Notes: generated by a model not told the origin, from the letters alone. Positions 1-6,770 are shown, counted from the first letter of the stretch. The stretch is DNA of 8,962 bases from an uncultured Pirellulaceae bacterium (GCA_934255105.1 CAKQNH010000139.1:1-8962); one strand, 5' to 3'. Made by a program: numbers and translations.

Positions 1-180
1 ATGCACGCCCACTGCCAAGCCGCCCGCGCCTGCCGAAAAATAATATCGCGCCAACGCTCGCTGCCGCCGCTCATCCAGCTTGCGATTGGAATCCAGCGCC
101 AGGGGATGCGCTGGAATGACATGCCCTGCAAACAAGGCTTCACGCACTTCGTTGATCGTAAATGCATTGAGCTGAGACAT
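1..180 (-). CDS. Dihydrodipicolinate synthase (DapA) family protein, N-terminal part only
   Basis: The reverse strand reads ATG at 180-178 and stays open to the window edge, giving the first 60 residues (MSQLNAFTINEVREALFAGH...). The segment VIPAHPLALDSNRKLDERRQ, followed by a GAGGLAVGVH stretch at about residues 51-60, resembles the first strands of the class I aldolase TIM barrel of the DapA/N-acetylneuraminate lyase family. The usual GTT/GTG motif and the Schiff-base lysine lie beyond the edge, so substrate and activity cannot be judged. Members of this family perform aldol condensations or cleavages of pyruvate or other keto acids; many non-lysine-pathway members act on sugar acids. The start codon lies 3 nt after the stop of the upstream epimerase-like gene, and a GGAAAG sits about 11 nt before the ATG inside that gene, so the two are probably translated from one mRNA. 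The family assignment is by remembered motif similarity. Confidence 0.72.
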   Translation of the reverse strand, partial: MSQLNAFTINEVREALFAGHVIPAHPLALDSNRKLDERRQRALARYYFSAGAGGLAVGVH

Positions 181-183
181 CGA

Positions 184-1218
184 TTAAAACTTTCCATCGC
201 GAGTTGCAAAATGTGTCGGCTTGCCGAGCGTTACTCCGCCGATTCGAGTCCAGTGGGCGATCCAGCGCAACATGCGCTCCAAGTCGACTCGTGGCTCTCC
301 CAACAATTGACGCATGCGCTGGGTGTTGCTCAACAAAGCCGTGGGGGCTTCGCTATTGCGAAACTGCGGCTGGCGCTCGAGCAGTTCACCCAAGCGACTT
401 GCCACCTTGCGCACCGAATAGACTTCGGGGCTGGTCAAATTGATCGCCTGAGCAGGGGACTGACAGTGCTCGAAGCTACGCAGAATCATGTCATTGGCAT
501 CCCCTTGCCAGATCGCATTAAAATAGCCCATCGTTAGATCGACGGGCTCGTCGGCCCACACGCGCTGGGCCAGTTCAGTTAGCACACCATAGCGTAGGTC
601 GTGGGCATAATTCAGACGCATCATCGCCGTGGGTGCCGCATTGCGGCTGGCGTAATACTGAAAGACCCGCTCGCGGGCAACGGCCGCATTGGGGTATTCG
701 CCCAGAGGCGTTAGCGGATCGGACTCCAGGCTACCATCCGAATCGACGGCCGTCAGCGGATAGATGTTACCGGTCGACAGCGCCACCATTTTGGCTTGCG
801 GAAAGCGTTCGCAGACATGCACCGGAGCGACCGTGTTGGTAGCCCAGGTTGGCACTGGATCAGCACTGGTGCCGAACTTCATGCCCACCAAATAGACCAC
901 GTTGGACGAATCGGGCAGGCTTGCCAACTGCTCGCGGTCGAAAACGTCGGCGATCTGAGTCTCTACGCCGCGCTGGTGCAAGTAATCGCGCGACGATGCG
1001 TCGCTGAAACGGCTCGCGGCAATCACGCGCACAGCCGAACCGGCCAGCTTAGCGGCTCGCGCTGCCAATACCGCGAGCGTCGGGCCCATCTTGCCACCAG
1101 CCCCAAGGATCAGCAGTGGGTCTGCCAGCGACTTGAACGAAGCGACCAATGCTGGCGATGGAGTAGTCAATAAGTCGTCGAGCTGACTCTCCGACTCGAT
1201 GAGATCAGGCAGTTGCAT
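184..1218 (-). CDS. NAD(P)-dependent epimerase/dehydratase-like protein (extended SDR)
   Basis: This 344-residue soluble protein has a Rossmann nucleotide-binding loop G39-A-G-G-K-M-G45, preceded by the hydrophobic strand PLLILGAG and about 35 extra N-terminal residues. Further extended-SDR landmarks are a D91 after the third strand (IADVFD), VVYLVGMK at 107-114, WATNTVAP at 125-132 and the serine strand VALSTGNIY at 145-153. At the catalytic tyrosine position it reads GEYPNAAVARER: Y175 is present, but the YxxxK lysine is alanine (A179), so it may bind a nucleotide sugar or cofactor without standard epimerase chemistry. The start ATG at 1218 is preceded by AAGGGAAG, a good ribosome site with 8-nt spacing. 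It is the first gene of a minus-strand pair with the DapA-like gene 3 nt downstream, so a role in sugar or sugar-acid metabolism is plausible but inferred. The substrate cannot be read from the sequence. Confidence 0.85.
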   Translation of the reverse strand: MQLPDLIESESQLDDLLTTPSPALVASFKSLADPLLILGAGGKMGPTLAVLAARAAKLAGSAVRVIAASRFSDASSRDYLHQRGVETQIADVFDREQLASLPDSSNVVYLVGMKFGTSADPVPTWATNTVAPVHVCERFPQAKMVALSTGNIYPLTAVDSDGSLESDPLTPLGEYPNAAVARERVFQYYASRNAAPTAMMRLNYAHDLRYGVLTELAQRVWADEPVDLTMGYFNAIWQGDANDMILRSFEHCQSPAQAINLTSPEVYSVRKVASRLGELLERQPQFRNSEAPTALLSNTQRMRQLLGEPRVDLERMLRWIAHWTRIGGVTLGKPTHFATRDGKF

Positions 1219-1239
1219 GAATCGTGCTTCCCTTATAAT
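1213..1239 (+). promoter_or_regulatory. Possible promoter for the cytochrome/heme A operon
   Basis: A perfect TATAAT at 1234-1239 is preceded by TTGCAT at 1213-1218, with a short 15-nt spacer. It lies in the gap between two divergent genes and would give a leader of roughly 115 nt before the ATG at 1363. The -35 match is only partial, the spacer is sub-optimal, and it overlaps the start codon and ribosome site of the opposing gene. Planctomycete promoters are poorly described, so this is a candidate only. Confidence 0.22.
1227..1234 (-). promoter_or_regulatory. Ribosome binding site of the epimerase-like gene
   Basis: The reverse strand reads AAGGGAAG, 8 nt before the ATG at 1218. It is purine-rich and matches most of the Shine-Dalgarno consensus, which supports the chosen start. 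Confidence 0.5.
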
Positions 1240-1362
1240 GAACGCTGTTTAATTGGCTGCGACCGTTTGCCCCAGGGCATTTCACGTTGCGTCAATACGC
1301 TAGGGCGAGTTCACTTAGAGCTTGGCCCCGTTGTCCGTTCCTCCAAACCGATCGTTAATCGC

Positions 1363-2787
1363 ATGCAGCGGTTGTCGCAGATTCGCAACCCATTTTCAAC
1401 CCTCCGTCGCTGCGTTCGAGGCGGAATCGTTGCCATTGGAATAACAATTGTCGGCTCCAGTCTTGGCTGCGATGCCCCGATTGATTCGTTTGAGCCCAAT
1501 CGTTTGTTCGCCAAACGGCTTGAGCTGAACGAAGGGGTCGAGCTCGAACCAGTTGGCGACGATGTGGAATCATTGCTGCTGGAACTGTTCGGCACCCCAG
1601 ACCAGCCACTGTGGCCAGTAGAGTTGCAGGGCGATGGGGCGAGATTAGAGGGGGAGGCACGGGCTGACAAGCTGGAAGCCAGATCTGCGGGGGATGACAA
1701 GCTGGAAGCTTATCCCACGGGGGATGACAAGCTGGAAGCTAGATCTGTGGGGGATGACAAGCTGGAAGCTTATCCCACGGGGGATGACAAGCTGGAAGCT
1801 TATCCCACGGGAGAGCTGGTCTCTGTGGAGCGATTGCAGCGCGCCGCGGGTCCGGTGTACAGCGACGAGGCGGGCACACACTACGGCATGTACCGCGAGC
1901 TGTGCATTCTGTGCCATGGCATCTCGGGCAATGGAGCAGGCGCTACATCTCGCCTGCTCAACCCCTATCCTCGCGATTTCCGAATGGGAAAATTCAAATT
2001 CAAAAGCCCCCCCATCGGCAGCCGACCAACTCGCGACGACTTGCGCCAACTTTTGCTCAACGGCGAAGCGGGGACGAGCATGCCGTCGTTCGCACTTCTG
2101 CCCGATCAAGATGTGGAAGCATTGCTCGATTACGTGATCTACTTATCGATCCGCGGTGAGGTGGAGCGCGGCCTGCTGATGCGCGCCACCTACGACCTGG
2201 ACGCAGACGAGCAACTCACGCGCGACGACGCTGTCGAGCTGGCTGTGAACGCGGCCCGCAAGTGGGCTGAGGCCGAGTCGCAAGCTATCTCCGTCCCCCC
2301 GCCTCCCGCCGATCTGCCGCTGGTCGGCACGACGCTAGCAAGCCCAGCGGAGCGCGAGCTGCTGGACGCCTCGATCGAGCACGGGCGGCAATTGTTTGTG
2401 GGGCAGGTTGCCAATTGCGCCAGTTGCCATGGGCCGCAGGGTGCCGGCGATGGGACGAACACCGACTTCGACGACTGGACCAAGGACTGGACCACACAAG
2501 CCGGCCTCGATCCGCTTGATAAACAGCAGTTGCGTCCAATGCGGGCACTGGGCGGCCTGAAGCCCCGGCACATAGAGCCACGCAATTTGCAGAGCGGCAT
2601 CTATCGTGGCGGCTCGCGCCCCGAGGATCTCTACCGCCGCATCGTGCTGGGGATCGAGGGAACTCCCATGCCGGCGGTCCCCCTGCAGCCCGAGAATGCA
2701 CAGGGGCTGACCGAGCGCGATGTATGGGACTTGGTCAACTTCTTGCTGAGTCTTCCTAGCCGTTCGGAAGGAGGGACCAAGTCATGA
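1363..2787 (+). CDS. Diheme c-type cytochrome, membrane-anchored, with an in-frame tandem repeat
   Basis: The 474-residue product carries two heme-binding motifs, CILCH at 181-185 and CASCH at 352-356. Each is followed by a probable methionine axial ligand, GTSMPSF (M240) and GTPMPAV (M436), so it has two cytochrome c domains. The N-terminus has a basic stretch, a hydrophobic core (about 20-35) and C36 in the context GSSLGC. This suggests a lipoprotein or membrane-anchored protein facing the periplasm, although the lipobox is weak. The segment FEPNRLFAKRLELNEGVE and then LFGTPDQP resembles planctomycete oxidase-linked cytochromes. Residues 101-150 are five 10-residue repeats (DDKLEAYPTG or DDKLEARS[AV]G) in the linker before heme 1. 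The ATG at 1363 is chosen because it directly precedes the signal-like segment; the frame is open upstream to a TTG at 1213. It overlaps ctaA by ATGA, which suggests electron delivery to a heme-A oxidase (inference). Confidence 0.88.
   Translation: MQRLSQIRNPFSTLRRCVRGGIVAIGITIVGSSLGCDAPIDSFEPNRLFAKRLELNEGVELEPVGDDVESLLLELFGTPDQPLWPVELQGDGARLEGEARADKLEARSAGDDKLEAYPTGDDKLEARSVGDDKLEAYPTGDDKLEAYPTGELVSVERLQRAAGPVYSDEAGTHYGMYRELCILCHGISGNGAGATSRLLNPYPRDFRMGKFKFKSPPIGSRPTRDDLRQLLLNGEAGTSMPSFALLPDQDVEALLDYVIYLSIRGEVERGLLMRATYDLDADEQLTRDDAVELAVNAARKWAEAESQAISVPPPPADLPLVGTTLASPAERELLDASIEHGRQLFVGQVANCASCHGPQGAGDGTNTDFDDWTKDWTTQAGLDPLDKQQLRPMRALGGLKPRHIEPRNLQSGIYRGGSRPEDLYRRIVLGIEGTPMPAVPLQPENAQGLTERDVWDLVNFLLSLPSRSEGGTKS
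1663..1812 (+). repeat. Five-copy 30-bp tandem repeat inside the cytochrome c gene
   Basis: Five in-frame 30-bp units begin with the core GATGACAAGCTGGAAGC (the first copy starts GCTGACAAG). The second half alternates between TATCCCACGGGG-type and AGATCTGTGGGG-type sequence. The 60-bp blocks 1681-1740 and 1741-1800 differ at a single base (C1688 against T1748), so the last expansion is recent. Within a unit, AAGCT-GGA-AGCTT forms a perfect stem that extends through GGGAT/ATCCC with a 3-nt bulge, so each full unit can form a hairpin. As 30 is a multiple of 3, copy number can change without breaking the frame. It encodes a hydrophilic acidic/basic linker with no heme motif. Confidence 0.92.
2768..2774 (+). 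promoter_or_regulatory. Strong ribosome binding site of ctaA
   Basis: AAGGAGG stands 9 nt before the ATG at 2784, inside the last codons of the cytochrome gene. It is the best Shine-Dalgarno sequence in the window and fixes the ctaA start, which overlaps the upstream stop as ATGA. Confidence 0.75.
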
Positions 2788-3905
2788 AGCGTCCCGTTGC
2801 TCAAGACCCCGCTAAGCAAAAGCCTGCTACTCAGGAGTCAAGCGATACGGCATCTGCCGGCTTGCTTCCACGGACCGGCTACAGCCGTCTAGTGCATGGT
2901 TTGGCCGTGGCACTGACCATCGCCGTCTTTCCACTCATCTGGGTCGGCGGACTGGTAACCACCTACGACGCTGGCATGGCCGTCCCGGATTGGCCGGCTA
3001 CTTACGGCTGGAACATGTTCGCCTACCCTGCCTCCACCTGGCTATTTGGACCGTTCGATCTGCTGGTCGAACACAGCCATCGACTACTGGGAACGCTGGC
3101 TGGCTTTTTGTCGATCGGCTTGGTCATCGCCGCGTTTCGATGGGACAACCGCCCGTGGTTCCGTTGGTGGTGCGTGTTCGTGCTGCTAGCGGTCATCGCA
3201 CAAGGCGGCTTGGGGGGAGCTCGCGTAGTGCTCGACCAGCGAACTTTTGCCATGATCCACGGCTGTACCGGCCCGCTGTTCTTTGCCATCGCTACCGCCA
3301 CGGCCGTGATGAGCTCCCGCTGGTGGCTGCGCCTGGGGCCAGTCGAACCGTCGCTAGTCGAACCGGCGCAGGAGGCGGCCAAGCCTCAGAAACGCACGAC
3401 CGGCTCTGCACTCGCTTGGATTGCTACGCTTTTGGTACTAGCCAGCTATACACAGCTCATTTTAGGGGCACAATTACGGCATGTGACTGCGGTTGTTAGT
3501 CCCAACACGTTCATGTCTTTCGTGCATAGCCATTTGACTCTAGCGGGCCTAGTAGCTCTGCTGGCGCTGTGTTTGGCAGGCTGTGCCCTGTTTGGACGTG
3601 AAATTTCGCCGCGAATCCGCCGACCGACGGGACTTCTGCTCCTGATAGTACTAATGCAAATCTGCCTGGGGATCAGCACTTGGATTGTAAAATATGCACT
3701 TCCATGGGTAGAATTGAACCAGGCATTGGCTGGCTACACCATTCATGCCAAAGGCTATTGGGAGAGTATGATTATCACGGCGCACATGGCGACCGGCTCC
3801 TTGATCATCAGCCTAGCCACGCTCGTCGCCCTGCGGGCTTGGCGCGTGCGGTACGCTAACCGAGGTATATTGCGTTCAATTTCCGCTGCTGGTCCTGGTC
3901 AGTAA
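2784..3905 (+). CDS. ctaA: Heme A synthase (CtaA/COX15 family)
   Basis: This is an integral membrane enzyme that oxidises the C8 methyl of heme O to a formyl group, giving heme A for aa3/caa3 oxidases. The 373-residue protein has about eight hydrophobic segments (near 37-57, 100-118, 129-150, 158-176, 209-229, 246-268, 279-300, 330-352) in two similar halves. Family motifs are GGLVTTYDAGMAVPDWP at 55-71, EHSHRLLGT at 96-104, QGGLGGARV at 140-148, IHG with H159, LGAQLRH at 227-233, VHSHLTLAG at 247-255 and AHMATGS with H334. The heme-ligand histidine candidates (H97 or H99, H159, H248 or H250, H334) are all present. The first periplasmic loop has no cysteine pair, unlike Bacillus-type CtaA. 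A hydrophilic segment (about 183-208) links the halves. The start is fixed by a strong AAGGAGG and an ATGA overlap with the cytochrome gene; ctaB follows 47 nt later. Confidence 0.95.
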   Translation: MKRPVAQDPAKQKPATQESSDTASAGLLPRTGYSRLVHGLAVALTIAVFPLIWVGGLVTTYDAGMAVPDWPATYGWNMFAYPASTWLFGPFDLLVEHSHRLLGTLAGFLSIGLVIAAFRWDNRPWFRWWCVFVLLAVIAQGGLGGARVVLDQRTFAMIHGCTGPLFFAIATATAVMSSRWWLRLGPVEPSLVEPAQEAAKPQKRTTGSALAWIATLLVLASYTQLILGAQLRHVTAVVSPNTFMSFVHSHLTLAGLVALLALCLAGCALFGREISPRIRRPTGLLLLIVLMQICLGISTWIVKYALPWVELNQALAGYTIHAKGYWESMIITAHMATGSLIISLATLVALRAWRVRYANRGILRSISAAGPGQ

Positions 3906-3952
3906 GCGGCTGCTCTAAAGACAAACCTACATTGCTCATCACGGAACGTGTC

Positions 3953-4843
3953 ATGCATCCTACCGTTGCACCTCGATTCACCGCTCATTTGGCTCAGTAC
4001 TTAGAGCTGACCAAGCCGCGCATTTTGATCATGATCCTGCTGACGGCGGTGATGGGCATGGTGGTCGCGGGGGGCTCCATGGGATTGGTAGTGGCCCTGC
4101 ATGCTTGCGTGGGGACGACCATGGTTGCTGCCAGCGCCAGCGTGATGAATCAATGGTTCGAACGAGATCGCGATCGAGTGATGGCGCGGACGTGCAAGCG
4201 ACCACTCCCCAGCGGCCGCATCGCGTCGAGCCAAGCGGCTTGGATGGGTTGGCTGCTGGTCATTATCGGAAGCCTCTATCTGCTGGTACTGGTCAACGCC
4301 GCCACGATGTGGATGGGGCTGGCCACCTGGACACTATACTCCTGGATCTACACCCCGCTGAAGATGATCAGTTGGACCAACACGCTGGTGGGGACGCTCC
4401 CCGGAGCACTGCCCGTGTGGATGGGCTGGACGGCCGCCGAAGGTTCGCTGCTGGATGTGCGCGCATGGATTCTGTTAGGTATAGTGGTCGCCTGGCAATT
4501 GCCGCACTTCATGGCAATTGCTTACATGTATCGCGAGCAGTATGAATCGGCCGGCTACAAAATGATCACCAACTCCGATCGCTCCGGCCTGGGGACGGCC
4601 CTACATGCTATGCTGGGTTCTTTCGCACTCATCGTGCTGGCCGTACTGGCCGTGCCACCGATCAGCGTCATCGGCAGCATCCTGTCGCTGGGCGCCGTGG
4701 CGGTAGCCGTATGGCAGACGCAAGCCGCGTGGCGTTTTGTCCGTCAGCCCACCAAACAGACCGCGCGCAAGATGCTTCACGTCAGCCTGCTCCACCTACC
4801 CCTCACAATGCTTCTGATCCTGCTCTCTACTTGGTTGGCCTAA
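3953..4843 (+). CDS. ctaB: Heme O synthase, protoheme IX farnesyltransferase
   Basis: This UbiA-superfamily membrane prenyltransferase adds a farnesyl group to heme B to give heme O, the substrate of CtaA encoded just upstream. With the ATG at 3953 it has 296 residues, normal for the family. The first polyprenyl-diphosphate/Mg motif is NQWFERDRDRVMARTCKRP, with N66, E70, D72 and D74; E70 replaces the common first aspartate. Other family signatures are ELTKPR near 18-23, YTPLK at 133-137 followed by TLVGTLPGALPVWMGW, and WQLPHFMAIA near 181-190. About eight or nine hydrophobic segments are visible. An in-frame TTG at 3932 would add seven residues (MLITERV). I prefer the ATG because a weak GGAACG precedes it and the added residues look unlike family starts. 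The stop is 12 nt before the next gene. Confidence 0.95.
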   Translation: MHPTVAPRFTAHLAQYLELTKPRILIMILLTAVMGMVVAGGSMGLVVALHACVGTTMVAASASVMNQWFERDRDRVMARTCKRPLPSGRIASSQAAWMGWLLVIIGSLYLLVLVNAATMWMGLATWTLYSWIYTPLKMISWTNTLVGTLPGALPVWMGWTAAEGSLLDVRAWILLGIVVAWQLPHFMAIAYMYREQYESAGYKMITNSDRSGLGTALHAMLGSFALIVLAVLAVPPISVIGSILSLGAVAVAVWQTQAAWRFVRQPTKQTARKMLHVSLLHLPLTMLLILLSTWLA

Positions 4844-4855
4844 CTGCTACTGCCC

Positions 4856-5842
4856 ATGAATTTAAACAGCTCTACTCTGCCGGCTTCTGCAGCCGCGCTC
4901 GACGCACAGTCCGTTTCCTATCGCTACGGCCAGCATGTCGCGCTGCAGGATTTGAACTTGCAAGTCAATGCGGGCGAGATCTTTGCGCTGCTCGGCCCCA
5001 ACGGCAGTGGCAAGACCACGCTGTTTCGACTAATCAGCACGCTGGCGCAATTGCAGGACGGCGAACTGCGGGTCTTCGGCCAATCGGTGCGACTCGACAA
5101 GGCCGCCGTGCGAGCCGCGCTGGGGGTGGTCTTTCAGTCGCCCAGCCTCGACCCAAAACTGACCGTCTCTGAGAACATCGATTGCCAAGCCGCACTGTAC
5201 GGCATCTCGGGCAGTGCCCTTCGCACGCGCAAGAGCCAAGTCGTGGCACAACTCGGGTTAGAGGATCGCCTGAAAACGCCCACGGAGCAACTATCGGGCG
5301 GTCTTAAGCGCCGCGTCGAGCTAGCTAAGGTAATCCTGCATCGCCCGCGCCTGCTGCTGATGGACGAACCGAGCACCGGACTGGATCCCGCCTCGCGGTT
5401 GGATCTGTGGCATACGCTCAAAGAGCTGCAGCAAGCCAGCGGTGTGACGGTGTTGATGACCACGCACTTGTTGGAAGAGGCCGACAAAGCCGACCGCATC
5501 GCCATCTTGCACCAAGGTGCTACGGTTGCCGTTGGCCCCCCCAATGAATTGCGTCAGCAGCTCGGCGCACAGGTGCTGAGCATTCAGACTTCGGATAAGG
5601 CGGCCGTCATGTCGTGGTTGCAACAACGCGACCTGGAAGTGCAACAAGTCGACGGGCAATTGCGTGTAGCTACGACCGAGGGAGCTCAGTGGGTAGCGCC
5701 ACTATCGCAAGAGTTTGGCGAGCGCATCGGCTCGCTCACACTCGGCCAGCCGAGTTTGGAAGATGTCTTCGTCGCCCGCACTGGTCATCGTTTTATAACA
5801 CAGGCTCCGTCAACCGCGACCAAACCCAAGAAACGCAGATAA
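4856..5842 (+). CDS. ABC-2-type transporter ATP-binding protein
   Basis: This 328-residue cytoplasmic ATPase has a full set of ABC motifs: Walker A GPNGSGKTT at 47-55, Q-loop Q94 in VVFQSPSLDP, signature LSGGLKRRVELA at 146-157, Walker B LLLMDEP at 166-172 with D-loop TGLDP, and H-loop H204 in MTTHLLEEAD. The C-terminal extension (about 240-328), ending PSLEDVFVARTGHRF, is typical of the drug/Na+-exporter (DrrA/NatA/CcmA-like) branch. That branch pairs with a separate ABC2-type membrane subunit. No such permease is in the window; the next gene is an SDR. The start follows ctaB by 12 nt and has no obvious Shine-Dalgarno sequence, so translation may be coupled. The transported substrate is unknown. 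The position after ctaA-ctaB suggests a role in oxidase assembly, heme or copper handling, but this is inference. Confidence 0.93.
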   Translation: MNLNSSTLPASAAALDAQSVSYRYGQHVALQDLNLQVNAGEIFALLGPNGSGKTTLFRLISTLAQLQDGELRVFGQSVRLDKAAVRAALGVVFQSPSLDPKLTVSENIDCQAALYGISGSALRTRKSQVVAQLGLEDRLKTPTEQLSGGLKRRVELAKVILHRPRLLLMDEPSTGLDPASRLDLWHTLKELQQASGVTVLMTTHLLEEADKADRIAILHQGATVAVGPPNELRQQLGAQVLSIQTSDKAAVMSWLQQRDLEVQQVDGQLRVATTEGAQWVAPLSQEFGERIGSLTLGQPSLEDVFVARTGHRFITQAPSTATKPKKRR

Positions 5843-5857
5843 GCAGGAATACGCTTG

Positions 5858-6637
5858 ATGACCTCTCAGATTTTGACCGGCAGGATCGCAGTCGTGACGG
5901 GTGCTGCGCGCGGCATTGGTGCCGCCACGGCCGTTGAACTCGCCCGCGCCGGCGCGCACGTGCTGGTCAACGACATTCTTCCCCCAGACGATGTGATTGA
6001 GCAAATTGCCTCTATCGGCGGCAGCGCCGAAGCGGCTCCCGCGGATGTCAGCGATCAAGCCGCCGTGGAGAAACTGGTCCAATCGGCCAGCGAGCGGCAT
6101 GGGGGGATCGATATCCTAGTCACCAATGCGGCCTACAGCGATCGAGAGCTGTTCTACAAAGCTGATATGGCGGGTTTTCAAAAGACCATCGACGTCAGTA
6201 TGTGGGGACCGTTTTACTTCCTGCGCGCCGTGGCCAATGTAATGATTGCCAAAAAACGCGGCGGGGCTATCGTCTGCATTAGCTCACCCCATGCCTACAA
6301 AGCTATCCCCGGCTCGATGGCTTACAACATGGCCAAGGCGGCCGTCGATCAGATGGCGCGAACTGCCGCCTGCGAATTGGCCGAGCATCGCATTCGCGTC
6401 AACATTGTCCACCCCGGCTGGACCGATACCCCCGGCGAACGCAAGTTCTTTGGCGATGAAGTACTGCTACAAAAGGGTAGCGAACTCCCCTGGGGACGCT
6501 TGGCCAATCCACAGGAGATCGCCCGCGGCGCCCTATTCCTGTGCGATCCAGCTAGCGAATACATCAATGGTTCAACGCTTTCCATCGACGGCGGATCGCT
6601 GTTACCACACGAGCAGATGTTCCGCGTCAAGCAATGA
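5858..6637 (+). CDS. Short-chain dehydrogenase/reductase (classical SDR)
   Basis: This 259-residue NAD(P)-dependent oxidoreductase has a Rossmann loop TGAARGIG at 14-21, NAAY at 90-93 in place of the usual NNAG, and an active site of S143 (in CISSPH), Y156 and K160 (YNMAK) with the standard 13-residue Ser-Tyr spacing. It continues with PGWTDTP after the sixth strand and INGSTLSIDGG near the C-terminus. All catalytic residues are present, so it should be active. The substrate cannot be told; related proteins are annotated as 3-oxoacyl-ACP reductase or sugar/polyol dehydrogenases. An in-frame TTG lies 3 nt upstream, but ATG 5858 has AGGA at 5845-5848 with 9-nt spacing. It starts 15 nt after the ABC ATPase, so it is probably the last gene of the heme A operon, followed by a stem-loop. 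Confidence 0.92.
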   Translation: MTSQILTGRIAVVTGAARGIGAATAVELARAGAHVLVNDILPPDDVIEQIASIGGSAEAAPADVSDQAAVEKLVQSASERHGGIDILVTNAAYSDRELFYKADMAGFQKTIDVSMWGPFYFLRAVANVMIAKKRGGAIVCISSPHAYKAIPGSMAYNMAKAAVDQMARTAACELAEHRIRVNIVHPGWTDTPGERKFFGDEVLLQKGSELPWGRLANPQEIARGALFLCDPASEYINGSTLSIDGGSLLPHEQMFRVKQ

Positions 6638-6647
6638 GCTGAGCATG

Positions 6648-6686
6648 ATTGCCGATTTGAGATTGCCGAGTTGAGATTGCCGATTG
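6648..6686 (+). repeat. Direct repeat of ATTGCCGA[T/G]TTGAG, about 2.8 copies
   Basis: Three head-to-tail 14-nt units start at 6648, 6662 and 6676 (ATTGCCGATTTGAG, ATTGCCGAGTTGAG, ATTGCCGATTG). They begin 10 nt after the SDR stop codon. The last unit is also the left arm of the adjacent stem-loop, so a repeat appears to have been copied in both orientations. This is a likely member of an interspersed intergenic repeat family. Confidence 0.8.
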
Positions 6687-6710
6687 CTATACTCCCCAAT
6701 CGGCAATCTC
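6673..6710 (+). terminator. Perfect 14-bp stem-loop downstream of the operon, possible terminator
   Basis: GAGATTGCCGATTG (6673-6686) and CAATCGGCAATCTC (6697-6710) are exact reverse complements around a 10-nt loop CTATACTCCC. It lies 36 nt after the SDR stop. There is no T-run after it (CGAAAACAGC follows), so it is not a classical intrinsic terminator. It could act as an mRNA 3' stabiliser or be a palindromic repeat unit. Confidence 0.5.
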
Positions 6711-6770
6711 CGAAAACAGCGAACTCCTTTATGAATCGGAACTATACGGTGACAGTCCCGCGCGTCTAGC

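Noticed and set aside
1..537. Plus-strand open frame of 178 codons at the left edge
   Set aside because: It lies antisense to the epimerase-like and DapA-like genes, both of which have clear family motifs. Its own product shows no recognisable domain.
1663..1812. CRISPR array
   Set aside because: The units are contiguous, with no unique spacers of constant length, and they are translated in frame within a recognised gene.
1645..2109. Minus-strand open frame with repeated FQLVIPRGIS-like units
   Set aside because: It is the antisense reading of the 30-bp repeats and the first heme domain. The plus frame has CxxCH and methionine-ligand motifs, so this is a shadow.
2190..2701. Long minus-strand open frames opposite the second heme domain
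   Set aside because: High GC at third positions opens antisense frames. No motifs or ribosome sites support them, and the sense strand is clearly coding.
4856..5842. Heme exporter CcmA as a specific call
   Set aside because: The ABC motifs fit several ABC-2 subfamilies, no CcmB/C genes are adjacent, and the length and C-terminal extension are closer to DrrA/NatA types.
6673..6710. Classical rho-independent terminator
   Set aside because: The stem is perfect but lacks a T-run and is only moderately GC-rich. It is listed as a possible terminator at modest confidence only.
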